Shown here: piece by piece, positions 46,131 through 56,236 of the stretch
Position numbering within the stretch: the stretch's first letter is position 1
Layout: each line of letters starts with the position of its first letter
NCBI RefSeq assembly: GCF_013409045.1
Contig: NZ_JACCBT010000001.1
Coordinates: 1,178,001-1,242,000, forward strand
DNA length: 64,000 nucleotides
DNA from: Actinomadura citrea
GTDB taxonomy: Bacteria > Actinomycetota > Actinomycetes > Streptosporangiales > Streptosporangiaceae
Direction: 5' to 3'
The notes under the pieces: generated by a model
Seen by the model: the letters and a program-made list of their open reading frames with translations, nothing else
Told to the model about the DNA's origin: nothing
Databases searched by the model: none
Position numbers and translations under genes: made by a program

Positions 46131-46892
46131 ATGACCAGGATGCCGGTGCTCTATCTCAGCCACGGCGCGCCACCGCTGGCCGACGACGCCCGGTGGACCG
46201 CCGAGCTGGCCCGCTGGTCGGCGAACCTGCCGAGGCCCGAGGCGATCCTCATGGTGTCGGCGCACTGGGAGGAGGCGCCGCTGAGCATCGGCGCCACCCG
46301 GCCGGTGCCGCTCGTCTACGACTTCTGGGGCTTCCCCGAGCACTACTACACCGTCCGGTACGACGCGCCCGGCGCGCCCGCCCTCGCGGACGACGTGCGC
46401 AAGCTCATCCCCGGCGTCCACCAGGACGAGGAGCGGGGGCTGGACCACGGCGCGTACGTCCCGCTCGTGGAGATGTTCCCGGACGCCGACGTCCCCGTGC
46501 TGCAGATGTCGATGCCCACCCTGGAGCCGAGCCGCCTCTTCGAGATCGGGCGGAGCCTCGCGCCGCTGCGCGACAAGGGCGTCCTCATCGTCGGGAGCGG
46601 TTTCACCACGCACAACCTGCGGGAGATGCGCCCGGACCCGGACGCGGCGCCGCCCGCGTGGTCGGCGGAGTTCGACGAGTGGACGGACCGGGCCGTGCGG
46701 GGCGGCGACGTCGACGCCCTGCTCGACTTCCGCGCCAAGGCCCCGGCCGCGCGCATCGCGCACCCGCGGACGGAGCACTTCGCGCCGCTGTTCGTGGCGC
46801 TCGGCGCCGACGCCGACGCCGCCTCGCGGCGGCGGTCGGTCATCGACGGCTACTGGCTCGGGCTGGCCAAGCGCTCGTTCCAGTTCGGCTGA
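46131..46892 (+). CDS. Class III extradiol dioxygenase (LigB/DODA type)
   Basis: The 253-residue product matches the YgiD/DODA branch of LigB-type dioxygenases. VLYLSHGAPPLADDARWTAE (about 6-25) and ILMVSAHWEEAPLSIGATRP (about 39-58) hold the two N-terminal iron/zinc His. DHGAYVPLVEMFPDADVPVL follows, and GSGFTTHNLREM gives the last His. These enzymes open catechol rings, for example DOPA. AAAGGGAGG precedes ATG 46131. The divergent MarR gene likely represses it. Confidence 0.92.
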   Translation: MTRMPVLYLSHGAPPLADDARWTAELARWSANLPRPEAILMVSAHWEEAPLSIGATRPVPLVYDFWGFPEHYYTVRYDAPGAPALADDVRKLIPGVHQDEERGLDHGAYVPLVEMFPDADVPVLQMSMPTLEPSRLFEIGRSLAPLRDKGVLIVGSGFTTHNLREMRPDPDAAPPAWSAEFDEWTDRAVRGGDVDALLDFRAKAPAARIAHPRTEHFAPLFVALGADADAASRRRSVIDGYWLGLAKRSFQFG

Positions 46893-46930
46893 GCTGTCGC
46901 CGCGTTCCGTCCGGGCTCGTCCGACCGGGG

Positions 46931-47785
46931 TCAGTCGGTCCGGACGGGCACGTCCATCCGTGCGAAACCGGTGCGCCAGGACGCGACCCGCGGCTTCCAC
47001 CCGAGGCTCAGCGCCTTGGCGTTGGACGCCGGACGGCCCGTCGCGGCCGCGTGCTTGCCGGCGCTGCCCGGGCTGGGCGCGCCGAGCGCCGCGCTGTAGA
47101 CCGGCAGCCAGTCCGCCGTGGTGGCCGGATCGTCGTCGACGACGTTGACGACCCCGGCGGGCCAGTCCAGGGCGGCGAGCGCCGCCGACGCCGCGTCGTC
47201 GGCGTGCACGAACGACGTCCAGGACGGCGCCTCGCGCAGGACGCCCGCCCTCACCCGCTTGGCGATCGCGCCGTCCGGCGCGTACCAGGTCCCGGGGCCG
47301 TAGAGCGCCCCGTACCGGAGGACGACGCCGTGCGGCATCTCGGCGACCGCCTTCTCCAGCGCAGCGATGCCCGCGTAGGGCGGCAGGTGCGCGTCGAGCG
47401 GGTCGGTCTCGACGGCGGGCGCGTCGCCCGGCACGTACAGCCAGGCGATGCTCTGGGCGACCATGGTCCGCACGCCCGTGGCCTTCGCCGCGTCGACGAG
47501 GTTGCGGGTGCCCACGATCCGCAGGCGCGAGTTGGCCTCGAAGTCCTCGTCGCTGAGATCGGTGAGCTGGTGCACCACGGCGTCGGGGCGTACGGCGGCC
47601 ATGACGTCGCGCACCGCGGCGGCGTCGAGGACGTCCAGCACGACCGGCGCGGCGCCGAGGTCGCGGATCATGCCGGTGCGCTCGGTTCGGCGTGTCGTCC
47701 CTGCGACCTCGTGGCCCGCCTGGACGAGCAGCGGGATCAGCCGGCGGCCGACTACTCCGGTCGCTCCGGCGAGGAGAATCTTCAA
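46931..47785 (-). CDS. NAD-dependent epimerase/dehydratase (extended SDR)
   Basis: The 284-residue product starts at TTG 47785 (KILLAGATGVVGRRLIPLLV), with the nucleotide-binding GATGVVG motif at the very N-terminus. VVHQLTDLS and an atypical active-site region (SIAWLYVPG and the RYGALYGPGTWY segment) follow. TTG is supported by GGAGGT six bases upstream. Its substrate is not evident. The 253-bp gap to the macrodomain gene at 48039 holds no gene I can support. Confidence 0.88.
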   Translation of the reverse strand: MKILLAGATGVVGRRLIPLLVQAGHEVAGTTRRTERTGMIRDLGAAPVVLDVLDAAAVRDVMAAVRPDAVVHQLTDLSDEDFEANSRLRIVGTRNLVDAAKATGVRTMVAQSIAWLYVPGDAPAVETDPLDAHLPPYAGIAALEKAVAEMPHGVVLRYGALYGPGTWYAPDGAIAKRVRAGVLREAPSWTSFVHADDAASAALAALDWPAGVVNVVDDDPATTADWLPVYSAALGAPSPGSAGKHAAATGRPASNAKALSLGWKPRVASWRTGFARMDVPVRTD

Positions 47786-48038
47786 GGGGGTACCTCCGCG
47801 ACTTTCACGCCATCGTGCATCGTCTGCTGTGGGGTCTGCCAGCACTGGTCACGCCCGGCGTTCCGCATGGACACCCCCCTGCGTCCGGCCGGACGAAGTC
47901 GGACGGGCCACACCGCCCCCCGGCGGCTCGTCCGCCATGAGCGTACCGCCGGGAAGCGCCCGAACGCGTTTCGCGTGCGCCGCGGGCGAGAATTCTTGTT
48001 CTCTGACGGGATTCGGCACTGCGAAGGATCGGCGGCAC

Positions 48039-48551
48039 ATGAAGATCACTCTTGTCCACGGCGACATCACCGAGCAGAAGGTCGGCGCGGTGGTGAACGC
48101 GGCGAACTCGTCGCTGCTGGGCGGGGGCGGGGTGGACGGCGCGATCCACCGCAAGGGCGGCCCGGAGATCCTGGAGGAGTGCCGGAAGCTCCGCTCGTCC
48201 CACTACGGCGGCGGCCTGCCGACCGGCCAGGCGGTGGCGACGACGGCCGGGCTGCTGCCCGCCGCATGGGTGATCCACACCGTCGGCCCCGTGTACTCCT
48301 CCTCCGAGGACCGCTCCCACCAGCTCGCCTCCTGCTACCGCGAGTCCCTCCGCATCGCCGACGAGCTGGGCGTCGGCTCGATCGCCTTCCCCGCCGTGTC
48401 GGCCGGCATCTACGGCTGGCCCATGGACGATGCCGCCCGCATCGCGGTCGGCACCGTCCGGGGCACCCCGACGCAGGTGATGGACGCCCGCTTCGTCCTG
48501 TTCAGCGAGGCCGCCTACGACGCCTTCGAGCGCGCCGTGGGAGCGCTCTAG
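48039..48551 (+). CDS. Macrodomain (O-acetyl-ADP-ribose deacetylase-like)
   Basis: The 170-residue product starts MKITLVHGDITEQKVGAVVN and continues AANSSLLGGGGVDGAIHRKG, the two ADP-ribose-binding loops. IAFPAVSAGIYGWPMDDAAR (about 122-141) is the third loop with the diagnostic GIYG(Y/W)P. It matches YmdB/MacroD-type hydrolases that remove ADP-ribose or acetyl groups. ATG 48039 has AAGGA at moderate distance. The gene is followed by a GC hairpin shared with the converging universal stress protein gene. Confidence 0.93.
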   Translation: MKITLVHGDITEQKVGAVVNAANSSLLGGGGVDGAIHRKGGPEILEECRKLRSSHYGGGLPTGQAVATTAGLLPAAWVIHTVGPVYSSSEDRSHQLASCYRESLRIADELGVGSIAFPAVSAGIYGWPMDDAARIAVGTVRGTPTQVMDARFVLFSEAAYDAFERAVGAL

Positions 48552-48562
48552 CGTTCACTGGT

Positions 48563-48578
48563 CCCCGCGGGCGCGGGG
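48563..48578. terminator. Hairpin CCCCGCG-GG-CGCGGGG
   Basis: A perfect 7-bp stem with a 2-nt nominal loop (the real loop will be larger) lies 11 bp after the macrodomain stop and 7 bp before the converging universal stress gene end. Confidence 0.55.
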
Positions 48579-48585
48579 GAGCGCC

Positions 48586-49059
48586 TCACTCCTCGTCGTC
48601 CTCCTTCGGCGGGGGCACCACCAGGACCGGGCGGTGGGCGTGGTGCAGCACGCGCGTGGACACGCTGCCCAGGATCACCGACCGGGCCCCCGCCAGACCG
48701 CGCGAGCCGGTGACGACGAGGGAGGCGTTCAGTTCCTCCGCGACGTCCACGATCGCGGCCCACACCGGCCCGCCGCCGCGCTCGGCGCGCACCGCCACGT
48801 CGGTCAGCCCCGCCTTGGCGGCGATGTCGGCGCCCTGCTGCGCGAGCCGCTCGGCCTGCTTCTCCTCCTCGTACTGCTCGCCCTCGTCGAGCCTGCCGGC
48901 CACGGGGACCGCGGCGGCCAGCGGGGCCCAGGAGATCTGGGTGAGCAGCGGCTCCCACACCGTCATGATCACGGTTGGCTCGTCACGCAGGTGCCGGGCG
49001 ACGTAGTCGACCGCCGCCCGCGCGTCGTCAGAACCGTCGTATGCGATGAGAACTGTCAT
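48586..49059 (-). CDS. Universal stress protein (UspA family)
   Basis: The 157-residue product starts MTVLIAYDGSDDARAAVDYV, the UspA strand-1/helix-1 pattern. Its C-terminal ATP-binding motif is LVVTGSRGLAGARSVILGSV, then STRVLHHAHRPVLVVPP, i.e. the G-2x-G-9x-G-(S/T) layout. The insert EGEQYEEEKQAERLAQQG is charged and helical. Such proteins are induced by starvation, hypoxia or DNA damage. The tail is acidic (KEDDEE). Start ATG 49059. Confidence 0.92.
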   Translation of the reverse strand: MTVLIAYDGSDDARAAVDYVARHLRDEPTVIMTVWEPLLTQISWAPLAAAVPVAGRLDEGEQYEEEKQAERLAQQGADIAAKAGLTDVAVRAERGGGPVWAAIVDVAEELNASLVVTGSRGLAGARSVILGSVSTRVLHHAHRPVLVVPPPKEDDEE

Positions 49060-49121
49060 ACGATCAACTTCTCCACCCCCGCGCGCCGCGAACGCGAACG
49101 CGGAGGTCAGTGGCGAATCTC

Positions 49122-49910
49122 TCAGGCGCGGGTCGGGGCGCGGCCGGTGCCGGGCGGGCCCGCGAAGGCCTGCGCGACGTCCAGCCAGCGGTCGGCGTCG
49201 GGGCCGGTCGCGGTGAGGGCCAGGTCGGCGCGGTGGCGGCGCTGGGTCACCGCCTGGCAGAAGTCGAGGGCGGGGCCGGTGACCGACTGGCGGGCGTCCG
49301 GCGGGCCCCAGGTCCACTCGTCGCCGTCCGGGCCCCGCAGGACGACGCGGAACTCCTCGGCGGGAGGCTCCAGGCCCCGGTTGCGGAACGCGAAGTCGCG
49401 GGTGCGGACGCCGATGTGCGCGACGTGCCGGAGGCGGTGCGTGGGCGCGCGGCGCTCGCCGAGCGCGTCGGCGACGTCCTCGCCGTGCGCCCAGGTCTCC
49501 ATGAGCCGCGCGGTCGCCATGGACGCGGCGCTCATCGGCGGGCCGAACCAGGGCAGGCGCGTGCCCGGCGGTACGGCGGCGAGGGCGTCCACCATCCGGC
49601 GGCGGCCCTCCCGCCAGCGGGCGAGCAGCCGTGCGGGCTCCTCCGCGGCCCCCTCCCGCGCGCCGGCCTCGACGTAGCCGCCGGGATCGGCTACGGCCTC
49701 CTCGACGATCCCCGCGAACGCGGCGGCGTCGGTGGCCGCGACGGCCGCCTGCGCGTCCGTCCAGGCCAGGTGCGCGATCTGGTGCGCGATCGTCCAGCCC
49801 TCGGCCGGGGTCGGGTCCGTCCAGCGGCCGGCGGCCAGCGGCGCGACCATCGCGTCGACGGAGTCGCCCTCGGCGGCGAGGTCGGCGAGCAGCAGCTTGA
49901 GGTCCGGCAT
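49122..49910 (-). CDS. TIGR03084-type mycothiol maleylpyruvate isomerase / DinB-fold metal-binding protein
   Basis: The 262-residue product has the DinB four-helix bundle: [20 protein letters not shown], then [20 protein letters not shown] (about 39-58) with a metal His, and [16 protein letters not shown] (about 137-152) with further ligands. A C-terminal domain starts at [20 protein letters not shown]. This is the TIGR03084 group of mycothiol-linked isomerase-fold proteins; substrate unknown. It is followed upstream on the same strand by an acyl-CoA ligase, suggesting joint work on an acid. Confidence 0.88.
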   Translation of the reverse strand: MPDLKLLLADLAAEGDSVDAMVAPLAAGRWTDPTPAEGWTIAHQIAHLAWTDAQAAVAATDAAAFAGIVEEAVADPGGYVEAGAREGAAEEPARLLARWREGRRRMVDALAAVPPGTRLPWFGPPMSAASMATARLMETWAHGEDVADALGERRAPTHRLRHVAHIGVRTRDFAFRNRGLEPPAEEFRVVLRGPDGDEWTWGPPDARQSVTGPALDFCQAVTQRRHRADLALTATGPDADRWLDVAQAFAGPPGTGRAPTRA

Positions 49911-49965
49911 CCCGCAATGATCCCGTGCCGCGGGGCGCCCGGTACAGGGCCGGACGGGATCACGT

Positions 49966-51582
49966 TCAGCCGAGGAGGGCGCGGGCGGCGGCGTAGTCGG
50001 CCTTGCCGTTCGGCAGCCGCAGCCCGCGGTCGGTGCGCACGAACGCCTTCGGGATCTTGTAGCGGGCGAGATGGGCGGCGCACCCGGCGCGCAGCTCGTC
50101 GTCGGCGGGGGCGCCGGACGGGCCGACCACCGCGACGATCTCCGTGCCCCAGCGCTCGCTCGGACGGCCGACCACCAGCGCGTCGGCGACGCCGGGCAGG
50201 CCGCGCAGGACGGTCTCGACCTCCTCCGCGAACACCTTCTCGCCGCCGGTGTTGATCGTGGTGGCCTCCCGCCCGTGCACCTCGACGGTGCCGTCGGCGA
50301 GGAGCCGGGCCCGGTCGCCCGCGACGACGAGGCGCTCGCCGTCCACGGCGAGGAACGTGGCCGCCGTCTTCGCCGGGTCGCCGAGGTAGCCGAGCGGGAT
50401 CGCGTCGCCGCCCTTGGCCAGCCAGCCGAGCTCGTCCTCGCCGGGCGCGAGCCGCCGGGACCGGTCCGCGCTGAGCACGGCCGTGCCCGCCGCCGCGCGG
50501 AACGTCCGCGCGGCCGGGCCGTGCCGGGTGACCTGGAACCCGCTCTCCGAGGAGCCGAGGACGTCCACCAGCCGGGTGTGCGGGAGGAGTTCGAGGAGCC
50601 GCGCCTTCACGCCGGGGCTGACGCCGGCGGCGGAGTTGATCAGCGTCCGCAGCGAGGCCAGGTCGTGCGGGCGCGCCTCCAGCGCCGCGACGATCGGACG
50701 GGCGAACGCGTCCCCGACCAGCGGCATCCGGGTGGCGCGCTCGCGCTCGGCGGTGGCCATCAGGTCGGCGGCGTCCAGGCCGTCCACCCGGTCGGGGAAC
50801 ACCACGCAGCCGCCGCCGCACCAGCCGCCGAGCGCCGACCACGTCCCCCCGCCGTGCATGAGCGGCGGCCCGACCAGCACGCGGACGTCGCTGCGGACGG
50901 CCCGCTCGACCGCCTCGCCGAGGTCGGTGAGAGGCGCGCCGTCGCGGCGCCGCATGCCGAGCGGCCCGGCCACCAGGTCGCCGATCCGCCACAGCACGCC
51001 CTTGGGCAGCCCCGTCGTGCCGCCGGTGTAGAGGATGTGCAGGTCGTCCGGGCTCGGATGGTCGGCGAGCGGCTCACCGGACGCCCCGGCGAGCGCGTGC
51101 TCGTAGTCGAGCGCGCCGGGGAGGAGGGCGGCGCCCGAATCGTCCGCCACCTGGAGCAGGAGCGGGCGGGTGCCGAGCCTGTCGATCACCCGGCCGATCA
51201 CGTCGGCGAACCGCGCGTGGTAGAGGACGGCGGCCGGCCGGGCGTCGGCGAACAGCTGGGCCAGCTCGTCGTCCACGTACCGGTAGTTGACGTTGAACGG
51301 CGCGACCCGTGCCTTGTGCGCGCCGACCAGCCCCTCCAGGTATTCGGGTCCGTTGTGCAGGTAGAGCGCGAGATGGTCGTGGGGCGACTCCCACGGCTCG
51401 GACGCCGTGCCGTCGCCGTCCCGCGTGCGCAGGCCGAGGCCGTGGGCGTGCAGGACGCCGGCCAGCCGCCGCGTCCGGTCGGCGACCTCGCGCCAGGTCA
51501 TCCGGCGCTCGCGCCACACCAGGCACTCGCGGTCGGGGATCGCGGCGGCGATGGCCTCGTGCAGGGTCGCCAGGTCGAGCAT
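49966..51582 (-). CDS. Acyl-CoA synthetase (AMP-dependent ligase)
   Basis: The 538-residue product has ANL-family motifs. [20 protein letters not shown] (about 181-200) is the P-loop, [17 protein letters not shown] is A4-like, [19 protein letters not shown] is A7, and [16 protein letters not shown] near the end carries the A10 Lys. It activates a fatty or aromatic acid via an adenylate to the CoA thioester. The start [20 protein letters not shown] resembles mycobacterial FadD enzymes of the acid-CoA type. ATG 51582 has GGAG at short distance. It precedes the isomerase-fold gene by 55 bp. Confidence 0.92.
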   Translation of the reverse strand: MLDLATLHEAIAAAIPDRECLVWRERRMTWREVADRTRRLAGVLHAHGLGLRTRDGDGTASEPWESPHDHLALYLHNGPEYLEGLVGAHKARVAPFNVNYRYVDDELAQLFADARPAAVLYHARFADVIGRVIDRLGTRPLLLQVADDSGAALLPGALDYEHALAGASGEPLADHPSPDDLHILYTGGTTGLPKGVLWRIGDLVAGPLGMRRRDGAPLTDLGEAVERAVRSDVRVLVGPPLMHGGGTWSALGGWCGGGCVVFPDRVDGLDAADLMATAERERATRMPLVGDAFARPIVAALEARPHDLASLRTLINSAAGVSPGVKARLLELLPHTRLVDVLGSSESGFQVTRHGPAARTFRAAAGTAVLSADRSRRLAPGEDELGWLAKGGDAIPLGYLGDPAKTAATFLAVDGERLVVAGDRARLLADGTVEVHGREATTINTGGEKVFAEEVETVLRGLPGVADALVVGRPSERWGTEIVAVVGPSGAPADDELRAGCAAHLARYKIPKAFVRTDRGLRLPNGKADYAAARALLG

Positions 51583-51713
51583 CGGCACTCCTCCGGGGAA
51601 CGGGCGTCGGCAGCACCGTAACCGATGACTTACCGAATCTGGTTCAGTGGGTGGTCCTTCGCCAAAGTGAACTGGCGTACGGGGCATAGCGGCGGACGCC
51701 CGACAATTACCCC

Positions 51714-52535
51714 GTGCCCCCTGTTCCGAGGCCGCGGGGGGAGGTGACCCGCGGCACCACCGCCCCGAACCGGCTGCGCCGGATCGACCGTTGGATCGCC
51801 GCCACCCAGACCGCCGCACTGCGTTCGGGGGCGCGGCCGCTGGCCGTCGACCTCGGCTACGGCGCGTCCCCGGTCACCACCTTCGAGCTGTACTCGCGCC
51901 TGCGCCCGGTGTCGCCGCGCCTGGAGGTCGTCGGCATCGAGATCGAGCCGGCCCGGGTCGCCGCCGGCGTCGCCTTCGCCGACGCGACCGGGCCGCACGA
52001 AGGGCTCTCGTTCCGGCGCGGCGGTTTCGAGTTGCCGGTGCCGCGCCCGCCGGTGCTGGTACGGGCGTTCAACGTGCTGCGGCAGTACGACGAGGCGGCC
52101 GCATGGCGCGCATGGGACGACCTGCGCGCGCGCCTCGCCCCCGCCGGCGTCCTGGTCGAGGGGACGTGCGACGAGATCGGGCGCCGTGCCGTCTGGGTGA
52201 CGCTCACCAAGGACGGCCCGCGCACCATCACGTTCGCGGCCCACGTGCGTTCGCTCGAACGGCCGTCCGCGCTGGCCGAACGGCTGCCCAAGACGCTGAT
52301 CCACCGGAACGTGCCGGGCGAGCCCGTCCACGAGTTCCTGACCACGTTCGACCGGTGCTGGGCGACCGCGGCGCCCCACTCGGCGTTCGGTCCTCGCGCG
52401 CGCTGGGTCGAGGCCGTGTCGCTGCTGGCGCTGAGTCACCCCGTCCTGTCGCGGCCCCCCTACGGCGGCCGGAACCGGTGGCGCCTCGGCGAGGTCACGC
52501 TTCCCTGGAGTGCCGTCGCGCCCCGCTCGCGGTGA
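51714..52535 (+). CDS. Class I SAM-dependent methyltransferase-like protein
   Basis: The 273-residue product starts at GTG 51714 and has LAVDLGYGASPVTTFELYSR (about 44-63) in place of the usual GxGxG and LEVVGIEIEPARVAAGVAFA as motif II. It lacks a standard motif IV, so its activity is uncertain. Proteins of this type sit next to the mshA block in other actinobacteria. It is divergent from the acyl-CoA ligase and converges with the SDR gene. A 13-bp direct repeat CTCGCGGTGAAGC spans its stop and the SDR end. Confidence 0.75.
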   Translation: MPPVPRPRGEVTRGTTAPNRLRRIDRWIAATQTAALRSGARPLAVDLGYGASPVTTFELYSRLRPVSPRLEVVGIEIEPARVAAGVAFADATGPHEGLSFRRGGFELPVPRPPVLVRAFNVLRQYDEAAAWRAWDDLRARLAPAGVLVEGTCDEIGRRAVWVTLTKDGPRTITFAAHVRSLERPSALAERLPKTLIHRNVPGEPVHEFLTTFDRCWATAAPHSAFGPRARWVEAVSLLALSHPVLSRPPYGGRNRWRLGEVTLPWSAVAPRSR

Positions 52536-52540
52536 AGCCC

Positions 52541-53299
52541 CTACTCGCGGTGAAGCTTGTGCGGGGCCGCCTGGACGCGCGGCTGGACGTCGATGCGGTC
52601 GATGTTGACGTGCGGCGGGCGGGTGACGGCCCAGGCCACGCAGTCCGCGACGTCGTCGGCGACCAGCGGCTCGGGGACGCCCTCGTACGGCTTGGCGGCC
52701 TTCTCCTCGTCCCCGTGGAAGCGGACGAGTGAGAACTCCTCGGTCTTCACCAGGCCCGGCGCGATCTCGGTGACCCGGACGGGCTCGGCGACCAGTTCCA
52801 GGCGCAGCACCTCGTTGACCGCGTAGGCGGCGTACTTGGCCGCGTTGTACCCCCCGCCGCCCTCGTAGGCGACGTGCCCGGCCAGCGAGGTGATGTTGAC
52901 GACGTGGCCCGCGCCGCTCTCCACCAGCTTCGGCAGCATCGCCTTGGTGACGCGGACGAGGCCGATGACGTTGCTCTCGTACATCGACCGCCAGTCCTCC
53001 AGGTCGGCGGTCGCGACGCTGTCCAGGCCGAGCGCCCCGCCGGCGTTGTTGACCAGCACGTGGCAGGCGCCGACCGCCGCCGCCAGCGCGTCCACCGACT
53101 CCTGTGAGGTCACGTCCAGGGTGAACGGCACCACCTTGCCCGCGCCCGGGACGCTCTCGGTGATCTCCCTGGCGAGGGCGTCGAGCCGCTCGCGGCGCCG
53201 CGCGGCGAGCACGACGTTGAACCCCTCGGCCGCCAGGCGCCTCGCCGTGGCCGCCCCGATGCCGCTGCTTGCTCCGGTCACAATCGCCGTCTTGCGCAT
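52541..53299 (-). CDS. Short-chain dehydrogenase/reductase (Rv0484c-like)
   Basis: The 252-residue product starts MRKTAIVTGASSGIGAATAR, the NAD(P) TGxxxGxG motif at 8-15. It has VNNAGG, the catalytic Ser in VNITSLAG and YxxxK in YNAAKYAAY (Tyr and Lys about 151 and 155). The order SDR - mshA - YbjN - gpmA matches the M. tuberculosis Rv0484c to Rv0489 region. The substrate is unknown. It is divergent from mshA with 175 bp between starts. Confidence 0.92.
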   Translation of the reverse strand: MRKTAIVTGASSGIGAATARRLAAEGFNVVLAARRRERLDALAREITESVPGAGKVVPFTLDVTSQESVDALAAAVGACHVLVNNAGGALGLDSVATADLEDWRSMYESNVIGLVRVTKAMLPKLVESGAGHVVNITSLAGHVAYEGGGGYNAAKYAAYAVNEVLRLELVAEPVRVTEIAPGLVKTEEFSLVRFHGDEEKAAKPYEGVPEPLVADDVADCVAWAVTRPPHVNIDRIDVQPRVQAAPHKLHRE

Positions 53300-53474
53300 G
53301 CGTCCAGTCTTCCGGGTGGGTGAGCGTGGATCGGCAGAGTAAGCCAGAACGGCAGCCTATCCGCGCGTCGGTCGCGGGTGAGGTGCGTCACTGTGGCGGA
53401 GGGGCGCGCTTGTCCCCCTAGCCGAGGGAACACGGAACCCGGTCGATAGGTTGCACTGGCGGAGGTGGTGTCGG

Positions 53475-54785
53475 GTGTCGCGTCGTATCAGCCGGGTTGC
53501 GACGATTAGTATGCATACGTCCCCTTTGGATCAACCGGGCACCGGCGACGCGGGCGGCCTGAACGTCTATGTGGTCGAGGTCGCCAAGCGGCTCGCCGCC
53601 AGGGGCGTCGAGGTGGACATCTTCACCCGCGCGACCTCGCGGGCCCTTCCGCCCGTCGTGGAGCTCGCGCCGGGCGTCCTCGTCCGCAACGTGGTCGCCG
53701 GGCCGTTCGAGGAACTCGACAAGGCCGAGCTTCCCCGGCACCTGTGCGGGTTCACCTCCGGCGTGCTGCGCGCCGAGGCGGCCCACGAACCCGGCCACTA
53801 CGACCTCCTCCACACGCACTACTGGCTCTCCGGCCAGGCGGGCTGGGCGGCCAAGGAGCGGTGGGGCGTCCCGCTCGTCCACTCCATGCACACGATGGCC
53901 AAGGTCAAGAACGCGGCCCTCGCGGACGACGACAGGCCCGAGCCGGACGAGCGCGTCCTCGGCGAGGAGCAGGTCGTGGCATCGGCCGACCAGCTCGTCG
54001 CCAACACCGCCAAGGAGGCCGGGGAGCTCGTCGACCTCTACGGCGCCGGCCCCTCCCGCGTCGCGACCGTCAGCCCCGGCGTCGACCTGTCGCTGTTTCG
54101 CCCCGAATCGCCCCTCATCGCCCGCGGCGCCGGCCTCCTCGCGCACCGGACCGGCCCCGCCCGCCGCCGCCTCGGCCTGCCCCGCGACGCCTACGTGCTG
54201 CTGTTCGTTGGCCGCATCCAGCCGCTGAAGGCCCCCGACGTGCTGCTGCGCGCCGTCGCCCGCATGCTCGACGACGACCCGGCGCTGCGCTCGCGGCTCG
54301 TCGTCGCCGTCGTCGGCGGCCCCAGCGGCTCCGGGCTGTGCCGCCCCGCGGGCCTGCAACTGCTCGCGGCCGAACTCGGCATCTCCGACGTCATGCGGTT
54401 CGAGCCGCCGTCGCCGCAGCGGGAGCTGGCCGACTGGTACCGCGCCGCGGACGTCACCGTCGTCCCGTCCCACAGCGAGTCGTTCGGGCTCGTCGCCGTC
54501 GAGTCCCAGGCCTGCGGGACCCCGGTCGTGGCGTCCCGCGTCGGCGGCCTGTGCACGGCGGTCGCCGACGGCGAGTCCGGCATGCTGATCCCCGGCCACG
54601 ACCCCGCCGACTACGCCGCCGTCCTGCGGCGCCTGCACGCCGAGCCCGGCCTGCACGCCCGCCTCGCCCGCGGCGCCGTCCGGCACGCGCACGGCTTCGG
54701 CTGGGACGCCACCGTCGACCGGCTGCTCGACGTGTATACCGGTGCCATGCCGGTGCCGGCCGCCGCCGCGCAGGCCACCGTATGA
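53475..54785 (+). CDS. mshA: D-inositol-3-phosphate glycosyltransferase (mycothiol synthesis)
   Basis: The 436-residue product is a GT4 glycosyltransferase. [20 protein letters not shown] (about 11-30) then [12 protein letters not shown] binds the donor, and [34 protein letters not shown] and [20 protein letters not shown] (E-x7-E) are MshA motifs. It joins UDP-GlcNAc and inositol-3-phosphate in the first step of mycothiol synthesis. I use GTG 53475 with GGAGG nine bases upstream; the frame is open to TTG 53451. YbjN and gpmA follow. Confidence 0.95.
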   Translation: MSRRISRVATISMHTSPLDQPGTGDAGGLNVYVVEVAKRLAARGVEVDIFTRATSRALPPVVELAPGVLVRNVVAGPFEELDKAELPRHLCGFTSGVLRAEAAHEPGHYDLLHTHYWLSGQAGWAAKERWGVPLVHSMHTMAKVKNAALADDDRPEPDERVLGEEQVVASADQLVANTAKEAGELVDLYGAGPSRVATVSPGVDLSLFRPESPLIARGAGLLAHRTGPARRRLGLPRDAYVLLFVGRIQPLKAPDVLLRAVARMLDDDPALRSRLVVAVVGGPSGSGLCRPAGLQLLAAELGISDVMRFEPPSPQRELADWYRAADVTVVPSHSESFGLVAVESQACGTPVVASRVGGLCTAVADGESGMLIPGHDPADYAAVLRRLHAEPGLHARLARGAVRHAHGFGWDATVDRLLDVYTGAMPVPAAAAQATV

Positions 54786-54834
54786 GCCGAGCCGACCGGG
54801 GGCGCGGGGGAGCCGCCCTCCAAGGGGGAGACAC

Positions 54835-55326
54835 GTGACCATCGTCGAGACCATCCGCGAGACGCTGAGATCCAACGAGCTGGAGTTCGAGGAGCCGCGC
54901 GAGAACGCGTTCTTCGTCAAGCTTCCCGGGCAGCACAAGCTCGCCACCATGACGTGGCTCATCGCCGGGGACCACTCGCTGCACGTCGAGGCGTTCTTCT
55001 GCCGCCGCCCGGACGAGAACCACGCCGAGTTCTACCGGTTCCTCCTGGAGAAGAACGGCCGCATGTACGGGGTCGCCTTCGCGCTCGACGACGTGGGCGA
55101 CGTCCACCTCGTCGGGAAGGTCCCGCTCGAAGGCGTCTCTCCGGAGGAGATCGACCGCCTCCTCGGCTGCGTCCTCACCTACTCCGACGAGAACTTCGAC
55201 AAGGCGCTGGAGCGCGGGTTCAAGTCGTCCATCCAGCGCGAATGGGACTGGCGCGTCAAGCGCGGCGAGAGCCTCGCCAACCTCCAGGCCTTCGCCTCCT
55301 TCGCGGATCCGGCCAACCGCGAGTGA
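54835..55326 (+). CDS. YbjN-domain protein (Rv0487-like)
   Basis: The 163-residue product starts at GTG 54835 with AAGGGGGAG well placed upstream. It shows the YbjN fold pattern: [20 protein letters not shown], then [20 protein letters not shown] (about 24-43), [20 protein letters not shown] and [20 protein letters not shown]. YbjN proteins are type III secretion chaperone-like and affect motility and stress in Escherichia coli; the actinobacterial role is unknown. Its constant place between mshA and gpmA suggests shared expression. Confidence 0.92.
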   Translation: MTIVETIRETLRSNELEFEEPRENAFFVKLPGQHKLATMTWLIAGDHSLHVEAFFCRRPDENHAEFYRFLLEKNGRMYGVAFALDDVGDVHLVGKVPLEGVSPEEIDRLLGCVLTYSDENFDKALERGFKSSIQREWDWRVKRGESLANLQAFASFADPANRE

Positions 55327-55354
55327 GCCGCGGGGGCCGATAGGCTCTGGTGCC

Positions 55355-56182
55355 ATGGCGACCCTGGTATTGCTCCGGCATGGCGAAAGCGTCTGGAACG
55401 CGGAAGGGCTGTTCACCGGCTGGGTGGACGTCGACCTCTCCGCGAAGGGCGAGAGCGAGGCGACCAAGGGCGGCGATCTGCTGCTCGACGCCGACATCAC
55501 CCCCGACGTGCTGCACACCTCCCTGCTGAAGCGGGCCATCCGCACCGCCAACATCGCCCTGGACGTGGCCGACCTGCTCTGGATCCCGGTGAAGCGCTCC
55601 TGGCGCCTCAACGAGCGCCACTACGGCGCCCTCCAGGGCAAGAACAAGGCGCAGACGCGCGAGGAGTTCGGCGAAGAGCAGTTCATGACGTGGCGCCGCT
55701 CCTACGACACCCCGCCGCCGCCCATCAAGGACGACGACCCCCTGTCGCAGGTCAACGACCTGCGCTACGCCGAGCTGCCGTCCGAGCTGATCCCGCGCTC
55801 GGAATGCCTCGCCGACGTCGTCGACCGCATGCTGCCGTACTGGTACGACTCGATCATCCCCGACCTGGCGGCGGGCAAGACCGTCATGGTCGCGGCGCAC
55901 GGCAACTCCCTGCGCGCCCTGGTCAAGCACCTGGACGACATCTCCGACGAGAAGATCGTCGGCCTGAACATCCCCACCGGCATCCCGCTCGTCTACGAGC
56001 TGGACGACGACTTCTCCCCGCTCAAGCGCGGCGGCGAGTACCTCGACCCGGCCGCCGCCAAGGCCGCGATCGAGGCCGTCAAGAACCAGGGCGCCGGCAA
56101 GGGCGGGAGCACCGCCAAGCCCGCCGCGAAGAGCCCCGCCCCGAAGGACGAGCGCAAGCCCAGGCGCGGCAAGCGCAGGTAG
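55355..56182 (+). CDS. gpmA: 2,3-bisphosphoglycerate-dependent phosphoglycerate mutase with basic C-terminal tail
   Basis: The 275-residue product has [20 protein letters not shown] (phosphohistidine at about residue 10), [31 protein letters not shown] and [20 protein letters not shown] with the second catalytic His. It interconverts 3- and 2-phosphoglycerate. The family usually ends near residue 245; here a Lys/Ala/Pro-rich tail of about 30 residues is added ([20 protein letters not shown]). A strong hairpin terminator follows 5 bp after the stop. Confidence 0.95.
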   Translation: MATLVLLRHGESVWNAEGLFTGWVDVDLSAKGESEATKGGDLLLDADITPDVLHTSLLKRAIRTANIALDVADLLWIPVKRSWRLNERHYGALQGKNKAQTREEFGEEQFMTWRRSYDTPPPPIKDDDPLSQVNDLRYAELPSELIPRSECLADVVDRMLPYWYDSIIPDLAAGKTVMVAAHGNSLRALVKHLDDISDEKIVGLNIPTGIPLVYELDDDFSPLKRGGEYLDPAAAKAAIEAVKNQGAGKGGSTAKPAAKSPAPKDERKPRRGKRR

Positions 56183-56186
56183 CCCG

Positions 56187-56211
56187 GAGGGGCCGCCCCC
56201 GGCGGCCCCTC
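56187..56211. terminator. Terminator between gpmA and MFS gene
   Basis: GAGGGGCCGCC (56187-56197) pairs perfectly with GGCGGCCCCTC (56201-56211) across a CCC loop. It ends the mshA-YbjN-gpmA transcript and can also stop the converging MFS gene. Confidence 0.8.
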
Positions 56212-56236
56212 GCATGGTGAACGCGGTCGGACGCGG

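Noticed and set aside
47786..48038. Possible genes in the epimerase-macrodomain gap
   Set aside because: Short frames there lack ribosome binding sites and sensible composition; the AGAATTCT palindrome near 47989 has no clear partner gene.
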